Shown here: positions 51,664-62,200 of the stretch, piece after piece
Layout: every line of letters begins with the position of its first letter
Position numbering within the stretch: position 1 is the stretch's first letter
Assembly: GCF_019656315.1 (NCBI RefSeq)
Contig: NZ_BPLU01000019.1
Span: forward strand, 1-64,000
DNA: 64,000 bases
From: Flavobacterium sp. UMI-01
GTDB taxonomy: Bacteria > Bacteroidota > Bacteroidia > Flavobacteriales > Flavobacteriaceae
Direction of reading: 5' to 3'
Notes under the pieces: model-generated
Databases searched by the model: none
What the model was told of the DNA's origin: nothing
The model's input: only the letters and a program-made list of their open reading frames with translations
Made by a program: the position numbers and the translations under genes

Positions 51664-52977
51664 CTATTTTTTAGTTTCTGTAAACTCTACATTGGTCACT
51701 TTTACAACGATAGCATTAGGCCAAATTTTATCATTGTAAAGTCTTTGCGCTCTACTTACAGATAATTCCAATCGGTCAGCGTGTTGTGTGAAAGTCGTTT
51801 TAGGATTGTTCTCCGGCCAGTATTCTACAACCAAATCATTTTGACCTAAAACTGAGACTGTCGTTTCTTTTGTAGCCCTAATATTTTTAATCAAAAAGTT
51901 TCTTCGAAACCCCTTGAACCAGTCTTTTTGTTCGGTTATGAAAACATAAGCCGTATTCTCTTTTTTATCTTTGGTAAACCACACATCACCATCCCTTATA
52001 AGTCCTGGCACCGACCTAACATTCTTCACTCCTTCATAATTTACAAACATCCATAGTGCTACTTCACGCAAACGTTCTTCTTGTTCAATGGGGATTTCTC
52101 CATTGGGTTTTGGCCCTATGTTAAGTAAAAAGTTTCCACCCTTGGCTCTGATTTCGATTAATTTATTGATTACTTCTTTACCGCTTTTATACACCTCATT
52201 GGTTGGTTTGTACGCCCATTGCGTCCCCATAGTCATACAGGTTTCCCAAGGTCCTGGCATGGCTACATCTGGGATTTTTTGCTCTGGTGTTTGTATCTCA
52301 CCACGAGTGACCATAATATTGGGATCTTTGGCATGAACATATTGTACTAAGTCTCCTTTTTTGAAAGAATCAAAAAACATCACATCAATAGGACTGTATT
52401 TGGCAATCAATTCATCAATTTGTCGTTTGTCATAGGCTAACAATTCTGGGTTGTCCGTCACCTGACTTTCTTTAGTATTACGAGAAATCAAATTGCCTTG
52501 TTTGTGCAAAATGCTAAAATCTTCTGGCGAAAAATAAATCCCTACTTTCAGTCCTTGTTTGCGCAAGGCTTTTACCAGTTCCCCTACGATATCCTTCTTA
52601 TAAGGTGTGTTCATAATATTGAAAGGAGTCGTCTTGGTATCCCACATACAAAAACCATTATGGTGTTTGGCAGTAAAAACCACGTATTCGGCACCGGCAA
52701 CTTTAAACAATCTTGCCCATTCGTCTGGGTCAAATTTATCTGGGTAAAAAGTTTTAGGAAGTTCATTCATGTACCTTTTTACATAATCTTCAGAAGCTCC
52801 CACCATCGAATGGCTAATCACACTACCCAATTGAGAGTCTAAACTCCAATGCACAAAAATACCAAATCCCATATCCATAAAATTTTCCACCTTTTCGGGT
52901 TTGTTTTTCAGTTGGGCCAATGCGGTAAAACTCATTGTCAATAAGGATACAATGATAAGGGTTAACTTTGATTTCAT
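51664..52977 (-). CDS. GH29 alpha-L-fucosidase (fucosidase 3)
   Basis: 437 residues with a signal peptide ending LAQ. The barrel starts FMDMGFGIFVHWSLDSQ and has TAKHHNGFCMWD; the nucleophile is D203 in VMFFDSFKK and a candidate acid/base is E in RGEIQTPEQKIP. The C-terminal sandwich is diverged from fucosidases 1 and 2 (DGDVWFTKDKKENTAYVFI). The lack of close similarity among the three suggests that they attack different fucose linkages. It stands between two gaps (379 bp upstream) and may have its own promoter. Confidence 0.92.
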   Translation of the reverse strand: MKSKLTLIIVSLLTMSFTALAQLKNKPEKVENFMDMGFGIFVHWSLDSQLGSVISHSMVGASEDYVKRYMNELPKTFYPDKFDPDEWARLFKVAGAEYVVFTAKHHNGFCMWDTKTTPFNIMNTPYKKDIVGELVKALRKQGLKVGIYFSPEDFSILHKQGNLISRNTKESQVTDNPELLAYDKRQIDELIAKYSPIDVMFFDSFKKGDLVQYVHAKDPNIMVTRGEIQTPEQKIPDVAMPGPWETCMTMGTQWAYKPTNEVYKSGKEVINKLIEIRAKGGNFLLNIGPKPNGEIPIEQEERLREVALWMFVNYEGVKNVRSVPGLIRDGDVWFTKDKKENTAYVFITEQKDWFKGFRRNFLIKNIRATKETTVSVLGQNDLVVEYWPENNPKTTFTQHADRLELSVSRAQRLYNDKIWPNAIVVKVTNVEFTETKK

Positions 52978-53356
52978 AACAAAAGTTTTTTTTAGTTTGT
53001 TGTTTAATAATTTTGGTTTCTTAAAATGATTTCTATTCTATTTTAAATGAAGCTAAATTAACTCTAAACCCCAATACTACTATGAATAGGTTCGTCAAAA
53101 ATCAGGACATATTCTTCAAAAACAGGATTTCTTCAACAAAACCCATTGAATAGTACTGCAAAAGTCGTATTCCGCCAAGGAAAACATCCAAATACAGCTT
53201 TATTTAGTAACCTCAGTATTGGATTGTTATTTAGAAAAAATTAAATTTCTTATTGATTCTTCTGGTTACTATATTCCTTAAAAAACAGAATCGACTATGG
53301 AAAACCATAATCGACTCTATTCACTTACTACAAACTAATTCGTAACTAACAACCTT
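52978..53356. other. spacer between GH88 and fucosidase 3
   Basis: 379 bp with no gene. A short hairpin tatgg-aaaa-ccata and the duplicated tcgact around it (about 53292-53320) are the only structured text. It should contain the fucosidase 3 promoter. No match to the 21-bp-spaced operator was seen here. Confidence 0.4.
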
Positions 53357-54592
53357 TTATTTCATTACTGCTGAAGTACTCTTGCTGCTTAGATTTTTCA
53401 TTTTATTTAAACGAATCAAAGCTTCCATATAGTAATAATCAGCATAAATGATAGGCACATCAATCTCTGAACCTTTTGGATGATGTCCTGTAGAATGTAA
53501 CAACAAAGCTTGATTAGTGTCTCCACTCAAATATTTATCACTTGATAATATGTCCACATAAGATGCCGCTGCATTATAATACTTTTGCTTCAACGCTTCG
53601 TCTTTAACCAATTGAGATAATTCCAACATTCCGCAAGCTACAACACCAGCTGCCGAAGCATCCTTAGGCGCGTTTGGAATTTTAGGGTCATCAAAATCCC
53701 AGTATGGAATTCCATCTTTTGGCAATCTATTCATATAATGGTCTGCCAATTTAATAGAGGTATCTAAGAATGCTTTTTCTCCTGTTTCTCTGTAAGCCAT
53801 TGCAAAACCATAAATTCCCCAACCTTGACCTCTTGCCCACATGGATTCATCTGCATATCCTTGATGTGTGTAACCTCTCAAAAATTTTCCTGTTTTTAAA
53901 TCAAATGACCCTACATGATAAACAGCACCATCTTTTCTTACAATGTGTTGCATCGTTTTTTCAGCATGACTTTTGGCGATATCATATAATTTTTTATCTC
54001 CACCATTTTTAGCAGCCCAAAAAAGCAATTCCAAATTCATCATATTATCGATAATCGTATTGTGCTGGAATTTCTTCACCTGTACTGGCCAAGACAAAAT
54101 GGTTCCCGCTTTTGGATTATACAATGTAGCTAAGGTATCAGCTGCAGCCAATATTACCTTTTTGTATTCTTTATTGCCTGTTAATCTATAACCGTTACCA
54201 TAACTACAAAATACTTGGAATCCTATATCGTGATCTAGTGCAGGTGTATATCCTATCACTTTAAGAGGAGCTGTAAATCTTTGCGCTTCTTTAAGAATCT
54301 CTTTATCACCAGAGGCTTCATAGGCATACCAAAGTACTCCTGGCCAAAATCCGCTACACCAATCGGCTACATCTACGAACTTCCAGTTCTTGGTATTCTT
54401 TTTTACATTTCTAGGAAAGCTGTCAACATACTTTAAACTTTGTGCAACGGTTTTTATTTTATCGACATTCTTTTGTAATACCAAATCAGTTTTAGTTTCT
54501 GATTTAGTAATTTTTAAATTTTCTTTTTTTGCTGAATTACAGGATAACAATAAAGATAAACCTAAAATTAAACACGGCTTGATTACACTCAT
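53357..54592 (-). CDS. GH88 unsaturated glucuronyl hydrolase (lipoprotein)
   Basis: 411 residues with a lipoprotein signal (LGLSLLLSC, then NSAKK). The alpha6/alpha6 barrel has the family residues D122 in HDIGFQVF and D182 in IIDNMMNLELLFWA, 60 residues apart as in characterised GH88 enzymes (88 and 149 in Bacillus UGL), plus WARGQGWGIYGF. It removes 4,5-unsaturated uronic acid from the ends of oligosaccharides made by polysaccharide lyases. This fits the two heparinase-type lyases of the locus. It has its own upstream region with an operator-like repeat. Confidence 0.93.
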   Translation of the reverse strand: MSVIKPCLILGLSLLLSCNSAKKENLKITKSETKTDLVLQKNVDKIKTVAQSLKYVDSFPRNVKKNTKNWKFVDVADWCSGFWPGVLWYAYEASGDKEILKEAQRFTAPLKVIGYTPALDHDIGFQVFCSYGNGYRLTGNKEYKKVILAAADTLATLYNPKAGTILSWPVQVKKFQHNTIIDNMMNLELLFWAAKNGGDKKLYDIAKSHAEKTMQHIVRKDGAVYHVGSFDLKTGKFLRGYTHQGYADESMWARGQGWGIYGFAMAYRETGEKAFLDTSIKLADHYMNRLPKDGIPYWDFDDPKIPNAPKDASAAGVVACGMLELSQLVKDEALKQKYYNAAASYVDILSSDKYLSGDTNQALLLHSTGHHPKGSEIDVPIIYADYYYMEALIRLNKMKNLSSKSTSAVMK

Positions 54593-54738
54593 TATAATTG
54601 AATTAATATTTTTATAAAAAAATCAACTTAATAAAACTAGAACTTCTTATTTTAATTAATTTGATATTCCTTGAAAACAACTAATATTATTAGACTTTGT
54701 TTACAATTACAAGTTTAAGGATATCACACCAGACCCTT

Positions 54739-54776
54739 ATTAAATTATTAACCAAAGACTATAAACTATTATTCTT
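54739..54776 (-). promoter_or_regulatory. AraC-type tandem operator, upstream of GH88
   Basis: Plus-strand tataaactattattctt (54760-54776) matches the distal half-site upstream of fucosidase 2 at 14 of 17 positions. Twenty-one bp before it, attaaattattaaccaa (54739-54755) matches the proximal half-site at 11 of 17. The pair has the same order and spacing and lies 147-184 bp upstream of the start. Support is moderate because all sites are AT-rich. Confidence 0.4.
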
Positions 54777-54916
54777 TTAGCCCCTTATCGCTTGCTGTTT
54801 CTTGGCTTTGACCGATTTCAGCATTATTTTATTAAAAAAAATAAAAGATTTTACGTTTAACAGCTTTACCTATCCTTCCCTTCTTAGGCGCGTCATTATT
54901 TCTATTTAATAATCTT

Positions 54917-54943
54917 AAAAAAGCGACTTAAAATCGCTTTTTT
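54917..54943. terminator. perfect 10-bp hairpin with A/T tails
   Basis: aaaaaagcga (54917-54926) pairs perfectly with tcgctttttt (54934-54943) across a 7-nt loop. It works in either direction. On the minus strand it would stop read-through from the SusCD operon toward GH88. Confidence 0.8.
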
Positions 54944-55465
54944 ATAAAACTTTTCTTCAAAAAAATTAAATAAACAGAAGCTACAAACTTAAGATAATTT
55001 GTACAAAAAACTTTCATTCCAATAAAATTACCTCATAAAAACAACTAGACATTATATAGACAAAGACATCAGTGACCTTTTTAGAATCGTCATTAAACAA
55101 GAAGAGTTCCATTAAATTAAACCCAAATTACGCAGTATAACTCTACTCAACTTTATTTTTTTTCAAATTCAGGCACTTACTCAAAATGAATAAAACATAC
55201 TTCATTCACTCAACAACTTTTTCATTAATTGTATGAATTAATTTTGAAATTGCCACAATGTGGTATGAAGACCAAAGCATTCCCATTAAGTAAGCAAAAA
55301 AACTAACTTAAATTACCCAGAAGCCATTTTATTTTGGCAAAAAACACTGTTTAATATGTTTCCGTTTTATCAATCATTTTTACTCTTATCATTTTTAAAC
55401 TTTTACTCTCAAAAAAAAAACTCGAGACTCGAAAACGATAAGAAAAACTAGCATCCAACACTCAG

Positions 55466-55503
55466 ATGAATTATAATTTATACTCATGAGGCATTAATTT
55501 ATA
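55466..55503. promoter_or_regulatory. third operator-like motif copy, in the PUL gap
   Basis: atgaattataatttata (55466-55482) is the exact reverse complement of the half-site at 51515-51531. About 21 bp further, atgaggcattaatttata (55486-55503) shares the last nine bases. Orientation is opposite to the other two pairs, and no gene starts close by, so this could be a remote site or chance. Confidence 0.3.
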
Positions 55504-55850
55504 CCTAATAAAAATTTAATCTTTTAATATTGTAGTACAAATAACAAAATGCATGTTTTACTTGTAAAAAAGTAACTGAATAGGTAGAAAAACAATCCTT
55601 AAGGACTAGTAATTAAAATCCATAAGAAATCAGGATTCCCATTAGGACTCCTTTATTTTAGAACAAATACCTATTCTTATTTAGGAATTTCTAACCCAAT
55701 GGTTATGTCTTGGTTTAAATTACTGAAAAACTATTGTTATTGATAAGGCATTCCAAATGATGAAAATAAATCCTGTCCGGACACAAAATCTAGGGAGGTA
55801 ATACAAATAAATTCTTTGTTAGAAATTTAGTTAGTTTGATTGGTTTTTTG

Positions 55851-55889
55851 AAAGCGGCAGTAAATTTAATTATTTACTGTCGCTTTTGT
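55851..55889. terminator. hairpin followed by a T-rich tract
   Basis: aaagcggcagtaaat (55851-55865) pairs with atttactgtcgcttt (55872-55886, one mismatch), followed by tgtttta. It lies in the PUL gap with no gene directly upstream on either strand, so what it terminates is unclear. Confidence 0.65.
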
Positions 55890-56190
55890 TTTATTCAAAA
55901 CCGAATTCAATTAAACTCAACAGGCATTACTTTACTTCATTTGAATTCTTTCAATCGGAAAACCAGTTCATTTCATTCCAAATCCCAAACGAAGACATAC
56001 GGATTGATTTTGCTTCAATAGAGGCACTTTTATAACCTTTCACAACAACTAATATACTTTTATTTAAATAACCGCAAAAAAACCCTTATTTGCAGTCTAA
56101 AAGAACACAAATACTTTAACTATTGCATGTAGAGAATTGTAGCTAATAAAAAAAAATTGGATTAACTAAATTCTAAATTACGTTTACACC

Positions 56191-56231
56191 AAAAAAAGAA
56201 AGAGAGGCTATCTATTACTAGACAACCTCTC
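56191..56231 (-). terminator. terminator of the fasciclin-SusC-SusD-DUF5017 operon
   Basis: gagagg (56202-56207) pairs with cctctc (56226-56231) around an 18-nt loop, with a plus-strand A-run before it that becomes a T-run on the minus strand. It starts 23 bp after the DUF5017 stop. Confidence 0.7.
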
Positions 56232-56253
56232 CTCAAATCAAAAAACAATAAAA

Positions 56254-57165
56254 TTATTCTACTACGATTGTAAACTCAGTAACTTTATCTTTTCTACCTT
56301 GTGATGTAGCATTTACAGCTGCAACAGTAGCTTTATAAGTCCCTGGAGTTTGATACACATATTCAAAAGAACTTGGTGTAAATCCAGTATTAAGTGTTCT
56401 TAGCGTAACAACTCCTGTTGCATCACCGATGGCTGTTTTTAAATTAATAGCCGAAGAGATAACCCAGTCATCATCATCTAAATTTCCTGCAGCAAGACCC
56501 ACATGTGTCAACGAAGCACTGTTTACAGTCCATTGGGTTGCATTCTCATCAAAAGTTACATTAGTAAACGTAGCGTTACTAACACTTGTAGCATTAACAT
56601 AAACTTCACCATCAGCATGTTTTGTTTTGAACGAGAAAGCACCAATAGTCCACGTTCTTTGAGCGGTTGTTTGAGTATTACTACCTACATATCGATACGC
56701 AATAAACAACGGTTTCCCCTCAGCTTGGTAAGGTGATAAGTCAACCACACCCGAGGCAACATTGGTAGTCGTTGTTCCCAAAACTACTTTGTCTGTGATA
56801 TCAACCCATGTAGCATTTTGCACATTTGTCTTATCGTAAACACTGTTAAAATCATTAGAAACTAATACTCTTATGTTGTTTACCCCAACAGTACCGCCAC
56901 TTACGTTACTATTAAAAGAAAATTCAGCATTTCCATTAACGTCATTTTCAAAAATAGAACGCTTGCTGTATTCTTTACCTAATTCACCTGAAAAGAAATA
57001 CAAATAATCGGTTTTACCTGAAAAAGAAAACCTAACCGTATCACCTGCTTTATAATTTAATTTATCTAATCTGGCCTCAAAAGATGGAGTTTCTACCTCA
57101 ATATCACTACAAGAAGTTGCAATGATACCTAACATCATTATCGTAAAAATTATTTTTTTCATCAT
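56254..57165 (-). CDS. DUF5017-domain lipoprotein (SusE/F-like surface glycan-binding)
   Basis: 303 residues with a lipoprotein signal (MLGIIATSC, then SDIEVE). The first ~130 residues (FEARLDKLNYKAGDTVRFSF, DYLYFFSGELGKEYSKR) match DUF5017, followed by a beta-rich domain (WTIGAFSFKTKHADGEVYV, VYQTPGTYKATVAAVNA). Such lipoproteins follow SusD in many Bacteroidota PULs and are thought to bind the glycan at the surface. Stands 13 bp after SusD, last gene of that operon. Confidence 0.85.
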   Translation of the reverse strand: MMKKIIFTIMMLGIIATSCSDIEVETPSFEARLDKLNYKAGDTVRFSFSGKTDYLYFFSGELGKEYSKRSIFENDVNGNAEFSFNSNVSGGTVGVNNIRVLVSNDFNSVYDKTNVQNATWVDITDKVVLGTTTTNVASGVVDLSPYQAEGKPLFIAYRYVGSNTQTTAQRTWTIGAFSFKTKHADGEVYVNATSVSNATFTNVTFDENATQWTVNSASLTHVGLAAGNLDDDDWVISSAINLKTAIGDATGVVTLRTLNTGFTPSSFEYVYQTPGTYKATVAAVNATSQGRKDKVTEFTIVVE

Positions 57166-57178
57166 ATTTTATTTTTAA

Positions 57179-59257
57179 TTATTGAAAACCTGGATTTTGT
57201 TTAGCCAATCTATTGTTCGAAATTTCATCCAATGGTATTGGCAATAAATTCCATCTATCACTAATGTTTTTACCAGAGTTTGCAGCAATATCTCTAAGAG
57301 ATCCACTATTAGAAGCAATATGAATGATTTGGTTACCATTCGGGAATCTTTCCAAACTTCCATTAACCGCTAGATCTCCCATTTCCTTCACTTTTTGAAC
57401 TAACATTCCCCAACGAATTAAATCTCTTTTTCTAAATCCTTCATAACACAATTCACGCATACGCTCATCTTGTATTACTTTTCTAAATTCATCTTTATTC
57501 GCTGTTTGAGCGGAAGTCAAAGCTCCTGTCATTTTAACCGCTGTAGCTGTTGCAGCCACACCAATATACGTAAACACAGCACCAGTTGAAGCAGCAGCAG
57601 AAGCACCAGAGGTATGTGTAGGAGCTACAGAAGTAGAAGTTCCAGCTGTGGTTACTCTATACAATAATCCATTTGCTGGATTTACAACGTTTGTGTTTAC
57701 AAGAAACGCTTTGTTAGCCTCCCATTGAGTACCTAAATAAATAGTGGTCGGTAAAGAAGCATAAGCGCCTGGGTTACTCATCGTAAGAGATGTTACAGCA
57801 CCTCCAGCAATAGTTGAACCAATAGTTGCTTTTACACTAGAAGAACCACCTACTGTAGTAATTTCTGTTGGAGCAATGGTATAACCACTACCACCTGATG
57901 TTAACGTAAGTACAATACTATTAGTAGATGTCAACGAACCGTATGCTCTTGCTCTAATTTGATTAACCAATTCAATTGATTGAGGTGTTGGTCCGTTGAT
58001 TTCGTTATCAGCTTCAGCATACATCAACAAAACGTCAGCATAACGTAGAATAGGCCAGTTTTGTGGCGAACCATTGTTTTCTTTAACAAATTCATTTTCT
58101 CTTTTCCATTTACCAGGCCATCTACCCCACCAAACATTCCAAGCAACAGGATTTTTAACCGCATCTGTAGTTAAATTACCTCCTGAATAACTCCAAGGAT
58201 TTACACAAATATCTCTTCTTTTGTCTGGAGACAAATCAGTAGAACGTGTCGGATTGTAAAAAGACTCATAACTTCTATACAATACAGCAGTTGTTAACAC
58301 TTGGCATAATCCTTTACCCATACTAGGTGTTTGACCATTATATTGTGGGCATAACATTGCATTAGCATTCAATGCCTCTCTAAGGTCAGGGTTATTAGGA
58401 TCTGCTTTAAACTCAACTTCCCACATACTTTCTTTGAAAGCTACATCGTAAAGATCTTGTGAGTGATTGATAAAAATTTGCTCAAAATTTGGATTTAACT
58501 TATGAAATCCAGAAGCGATTACTTTTTGAGCCCAAGCTTTTGCTTCAGCATAACGTTTTGTATCGTTAAGAGGATTTCCTGCCGCATACAAACACGCCCT
58601 TGCTAAAATTCCTTGTACAGTAGTATTGGTAATTCTACCACTTTGATAAGGTACAATAGTTGCTGGAGTTTGCTTGCTCAAAAGTTGTTCCGCAGCAGTC
58701 ATTTCAGCAATTACAAAATCATACACTTCTTTTTGAGGTGTAAAAGCAAAATGTGTATCCTGAGGTGTTTTAACCGATTTGGTTCTCAAAGGAACATCTC
58801 CATACCATTGGGTAGCTAAAAACAAATAATATGCTCTTAAAAAACGAGTTTCTCCCAAAAATATATTTTTACGCTCTGGAGTCAAATTAGGCACTTTGTC
58901 AATATTCTCCAATACCGTATTCGCTCTATTAATACCTATATACAAGCTGTTCCAAAAACTACTATTGGCTCCATCTGATGGTAAACCTGTATAAGTACCC
59001 ATTGTAGTTGCATTTAATCCTGAACGGTTATAGGCCTCATCAGTACTTTGAGCAGTAATCATTTGATAACCCGAAGAATAAAAGTTAGCTTGATTCATCG
59101 CGTCATAAACACTATTTAAATACGTATTTAATTCGGCTTCGTTATTAAAATACGTTTCTAATGTGTTTGTTGTTGGTTTGGTGTCCAAAAAATCTGTGCA
59201 TGAGCTGATGCTTAAAATACCGCTAAAAGCTATTAATGCTAATATTTTCTTTTTCAT
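57179..59257 (-). CDS. SusD/RagB family lipoprotein with internal insertion
   Basis: 692 residues, well above the usual 500-550. Lipoprotein signal ILSISSC, then TDFLD. The N-terminal TPR region (ETRFLRAYYLFLATQWYG DVPL read without break) and PILRYADVLLMYAEADNE followed by ELVNQIRARAYG are typical. Then residues ~440-585 form an insertion rich in Gly/Ser/Thr (TSGGSGYTIAPTEI, GGSSSVKATIG, THTSGASAAAS). The normal SusD text resumes at DEFRKVIQDERMRELCYEG. SusD caps the SusC channel and binds oligosaccharide. The insertion would add a separate beta-rich domain or loop at the outer face. Follows SusC by 12 bp. Confidence 0.9.
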   Translation of the reverse strand: MKKKILALIAFSGILSISSCTDFLDTKPTTNTLETYFNNEAELNTYLNSVYDAMNQANFYSSGYQMITAQSTDEAYNRSGLNATTMGTYTGLPSDGANSSFWNSLYIGINRANTVLENIDKVPNLTPERKNIFLGETRFLRAYYLFLATQWYGDVPLRTKSVKTPQDTHFAFTPQKEVYDFVIAEMTAAEQLLSKQTPATIVPYQSGRITNTTVQGILARACLYAAGNPLNDTKRYAEAKAWAQKVIASGFHKLNPNFEQIFINHSQDLYDVAFKESMWEVEFKADPNNPDLREALNANAMLCPQYNGQTPSMGKGLCQVLTTAVLYRSYESFYNPTRSTDLSPDKRRDICVNPWSYSGGNLTTDAVKNPVAWNVWWGRWPGKWKRENEFVKENNGSPQNWPILRYADVLLMYAEADNEINGPTPQSIELVNQIRARAYGSLTSTNSIVLTLTSGGSGYTIAPTEITTVGGSSSVKATIGSTIAGGAVTSLTMSNPGAYASLPTTIYLGTQWEANKAFLVNTNVVNPANGLLYRVTTAGTSTSVAPTHTSGASAAASTGAVFTYIGVAATATAVKMTGALTSAQTANKDEFRKVIQDERMRELCYEGFRKRDLIRWGMLVQKVKEMGDLAVNGSLERFPNGNQIIHIASNSGSLRDIAANSGKNISDRWNLLPIPLDEISNNRLAKQNPGFQ

Positions 59258-59269
59258 TGTGATTTGTTA

Positions 59270-62200
59270 TTAAAATGAAAGATTAAAACCTGCTGTTACA
59301 GTTAATGCTCTTGGATAAGCAGAGAAATCATAACCTGCAGTAAGTGTATTACCTTTGGTTGAATTTTCAGGGTCAGTAGAAGAATAATTGGTCCAAGTAA
59401 TCAAGTTCTGAGCTGACACATACATTCTTAATGATTTCAATCCTAATTTTGAGCTAATCTCAGGTGTAAAATTGTATCCTAATTGAACCGTTTTCAATCT
59501 TATAAATGAAGCATCTTCAACAAAACGTGTTGAATACACCCTTACACCAGTTGCGTTTGTTCTGAACATCGTATTACTTCTGTTCTCCTCTGTCCATCGG
59601 TCAGCATACGAAGCAAATTGATTCGTATTTAATCCTACTACAGTACCTCCTTCAAGATATAATCTATTGGCATTGTACGTATCATTACCATAAGACCATT
59701 GCATGAAAACATTCAAATCAAATTGTTTGTATCTGAAATTATTACTAAGTCCTCCAATATGTACTGGGAAAGGATTACCAATAATCGTTTTATCATCGTT
59801 GTTAACCAAACCATCACCATTTACATCTCTATACTTTGGATCTCCAGGTTGTACTCCTGTAGCAGTTTGACCAATTTCCCCTCCAATTCCATAAGGAATA
59901 TTTGGTTTCAAAAGATAAGTACCATTTGGTTGAATGTTAAAGTCTTCTACTTGGTAATTTCCTTCATATACAAATCCATACATAGCTGTAATAGGCTTAC
60001 CAATTTGAGAAATATACCCAACAACTGTATTCATGGCATTACCTGCTCCAGGAACATTTCTTTGTAAATAATCATCTCCACCACTCAAAGCTTCAATACG
60101 GTTACGGTTGAATGAAATATTGAAGTTCGTACTCCAGTTAAAATCTTTTGTTTTAATATTTGTAGTATTAAGAGTAAACTCAAGACCAGTATTACTGATC
60201 GAACCAATATTGTCAATAATATTTGCTGGAGTCCCCACACTAGGTGCTAATCTAGAATTCAATAACAAATCGAAAGTGGTCTTTTTATAATAATCTACCT
60301 CTAACAAGAAACGATCTTTATAGAATCCTATTTCCAATCCTGCATCTACTTGTCTAGTGCTTTCCCATTTTACTTTTTCATTCCCTAATGAATTGATAAA
60401 ATAAGAAAGATTTGCGCTGCTGATATCACCTCCAAAACCATAGTATTGTGGTCTTCCACCAGCTAATTGAGTGATTGAAGAAACATAAGCAAAATCATTA
60501 ACTCTATTGTTACCTACTACACCATAACTGGCTCTTAATTTACCCGTAGATAACCATTTTTTGTTTTTCAAGAATTTTTCTTGACTAAATCTCCAAGCAG
60601 CCGAACCAGATGGAAAAATACCAAAACGGTTTTCTGGTGCAAATTTAGAAGAACCATCCGCACGTACGGTTCCTCCTAAGATGTATTTACCACCTGCTAA
60701 TTGATAACTTGCTCGAGCGGCATAAGACAACAATCTGTAAGTAGAACTATTAGAATAGGTTTGAGAATACACATTCAATACCCCACCTAGAGCCGCCATA
60801 CCCAAATTTTCATTTTGTACATTGGTCGCGCTATAGCCATAACCTGATCTTTCGTTGATTTGGAATGTATAAACTCCAGTCAATGTCAAGCGATGGTTTC
60901 TGTTAAACGCCTTATCAAAAGTCAATACATTATCCACAGAATAATCTACTCTTTCTCCAAAACCAATACTACCATTCACTCCATTTACAGGGCTAGTTCC
61001 TCTACGTGTTTTTGAATTATAAAATTGCTCATTTCTTGAATTTCCAATATTAACAGCTCCTGTCACCCTGTACTTTAACGCTTTATTAAACTGATACTCC
61101 GCATATAAGTTACCTGTAAAACTGTTACTAAAAGAAGCTTTGTACTCATTTTGAAACGATGCGGTTGGATTAACCAATGTACGCGTTAATTCTCCCGGGT
61201 CTAATAATTCTTCATCAATAAAATCATCGTACAAATCAGTCACATCCAATGTTGCCCCTGTAATAGGACGGTATGCCCAAATTTGATACATCAAGTTGAA
61301 CTCCACATTGTTTCCTCCATCATTATTTTGATCACGAGGAGTTTGCCCAAAAGATCTACTAGAGGCATAATTAATGTTACTTCCTACTTTTAATTTTTCA
61401 TTCACTTGCTGGTCCAGTGTAGCTCTTCCTTGGTAACGTTTGAATCCACTATTGATAATGATACCATCTTGGTCAGTAATCGAACCCGAAAGACTATAAC
61501 GGGTATCTTTAGTACCACCTGTCATCGACAAATAATGATTTTGAAAAGCAGCTGGTCTAAAAACTTTAGTTTGGAAATCAGCTCCTTCAACTCCTCTATA
61601 CGACTCTAGAGTTTTCCCATCTTTAAAATAAGTGTTTGCTGCAACAGTTGGATTAATATCCGCTTGCAACCTCACAAATTCATAAGGATTCATCAAATCA
61701 ACATTTCTATTAATCCTATTAAAACCATAATATTGGTTATAGGTGATAGTAGGCGCACCCACTTTACCTCTTTTAGTAGTAATTACAATTACCCCATTTG
61801 CTCCACGCGAACCGTAAATAGAAGTAGCCGAAGCATCTTTCAGAATATCGATTGTTTCAATCTCAGCTGGGTTGATTGCATTGTTGTCTGGATCCTCGAT
61901 TGGAAAACCATCAATTACATACAACGGTGAGTTGTCATTGTTAATCGAGTTATTCCCTCTAATCACAATATTCAAAGCGTCCCCTGGTTGACCATCACCT
62001 GCAATTACTTGAACTCCAGCAACCCTTCCAGCAAGTGCTTCTTCAAAAGAACGTACTGGAGCTTTTTGCAAATCAACTACATTTACAGATGATACTGACC
62101 CTGCCAAATCCATTTTTTTGGTTGTCCCGTACCCTGTTTGAATCACCACCTCATTAAGATTTGTAGATTCTTCTTCCAAAGTCACGTTAATAGACGTTTT

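Larger units (their letters stand above)
54593..56253. other. 1.66-kb gene-free gap inside the PUL
   Basis: No credible gene on either strand. The left ~190 bp are the GH88 promoter region. The rest holds three terminator-like hairpins (54917-54943, 55851-55889, 56191-56231) and two copies of an operator-like motif near 55466-55503. The remaining text is AT-rich and unstructured. The gap is large for a PUL and may mark a lost gene, perhaps the regulator. Confidence 0.7.

Noticed and set aside
55836-56021. 61-codon plus-strand frame in the PUL gap
   Set aside because: It spans a hairpin terminator and has no family pattern or ribosome site.
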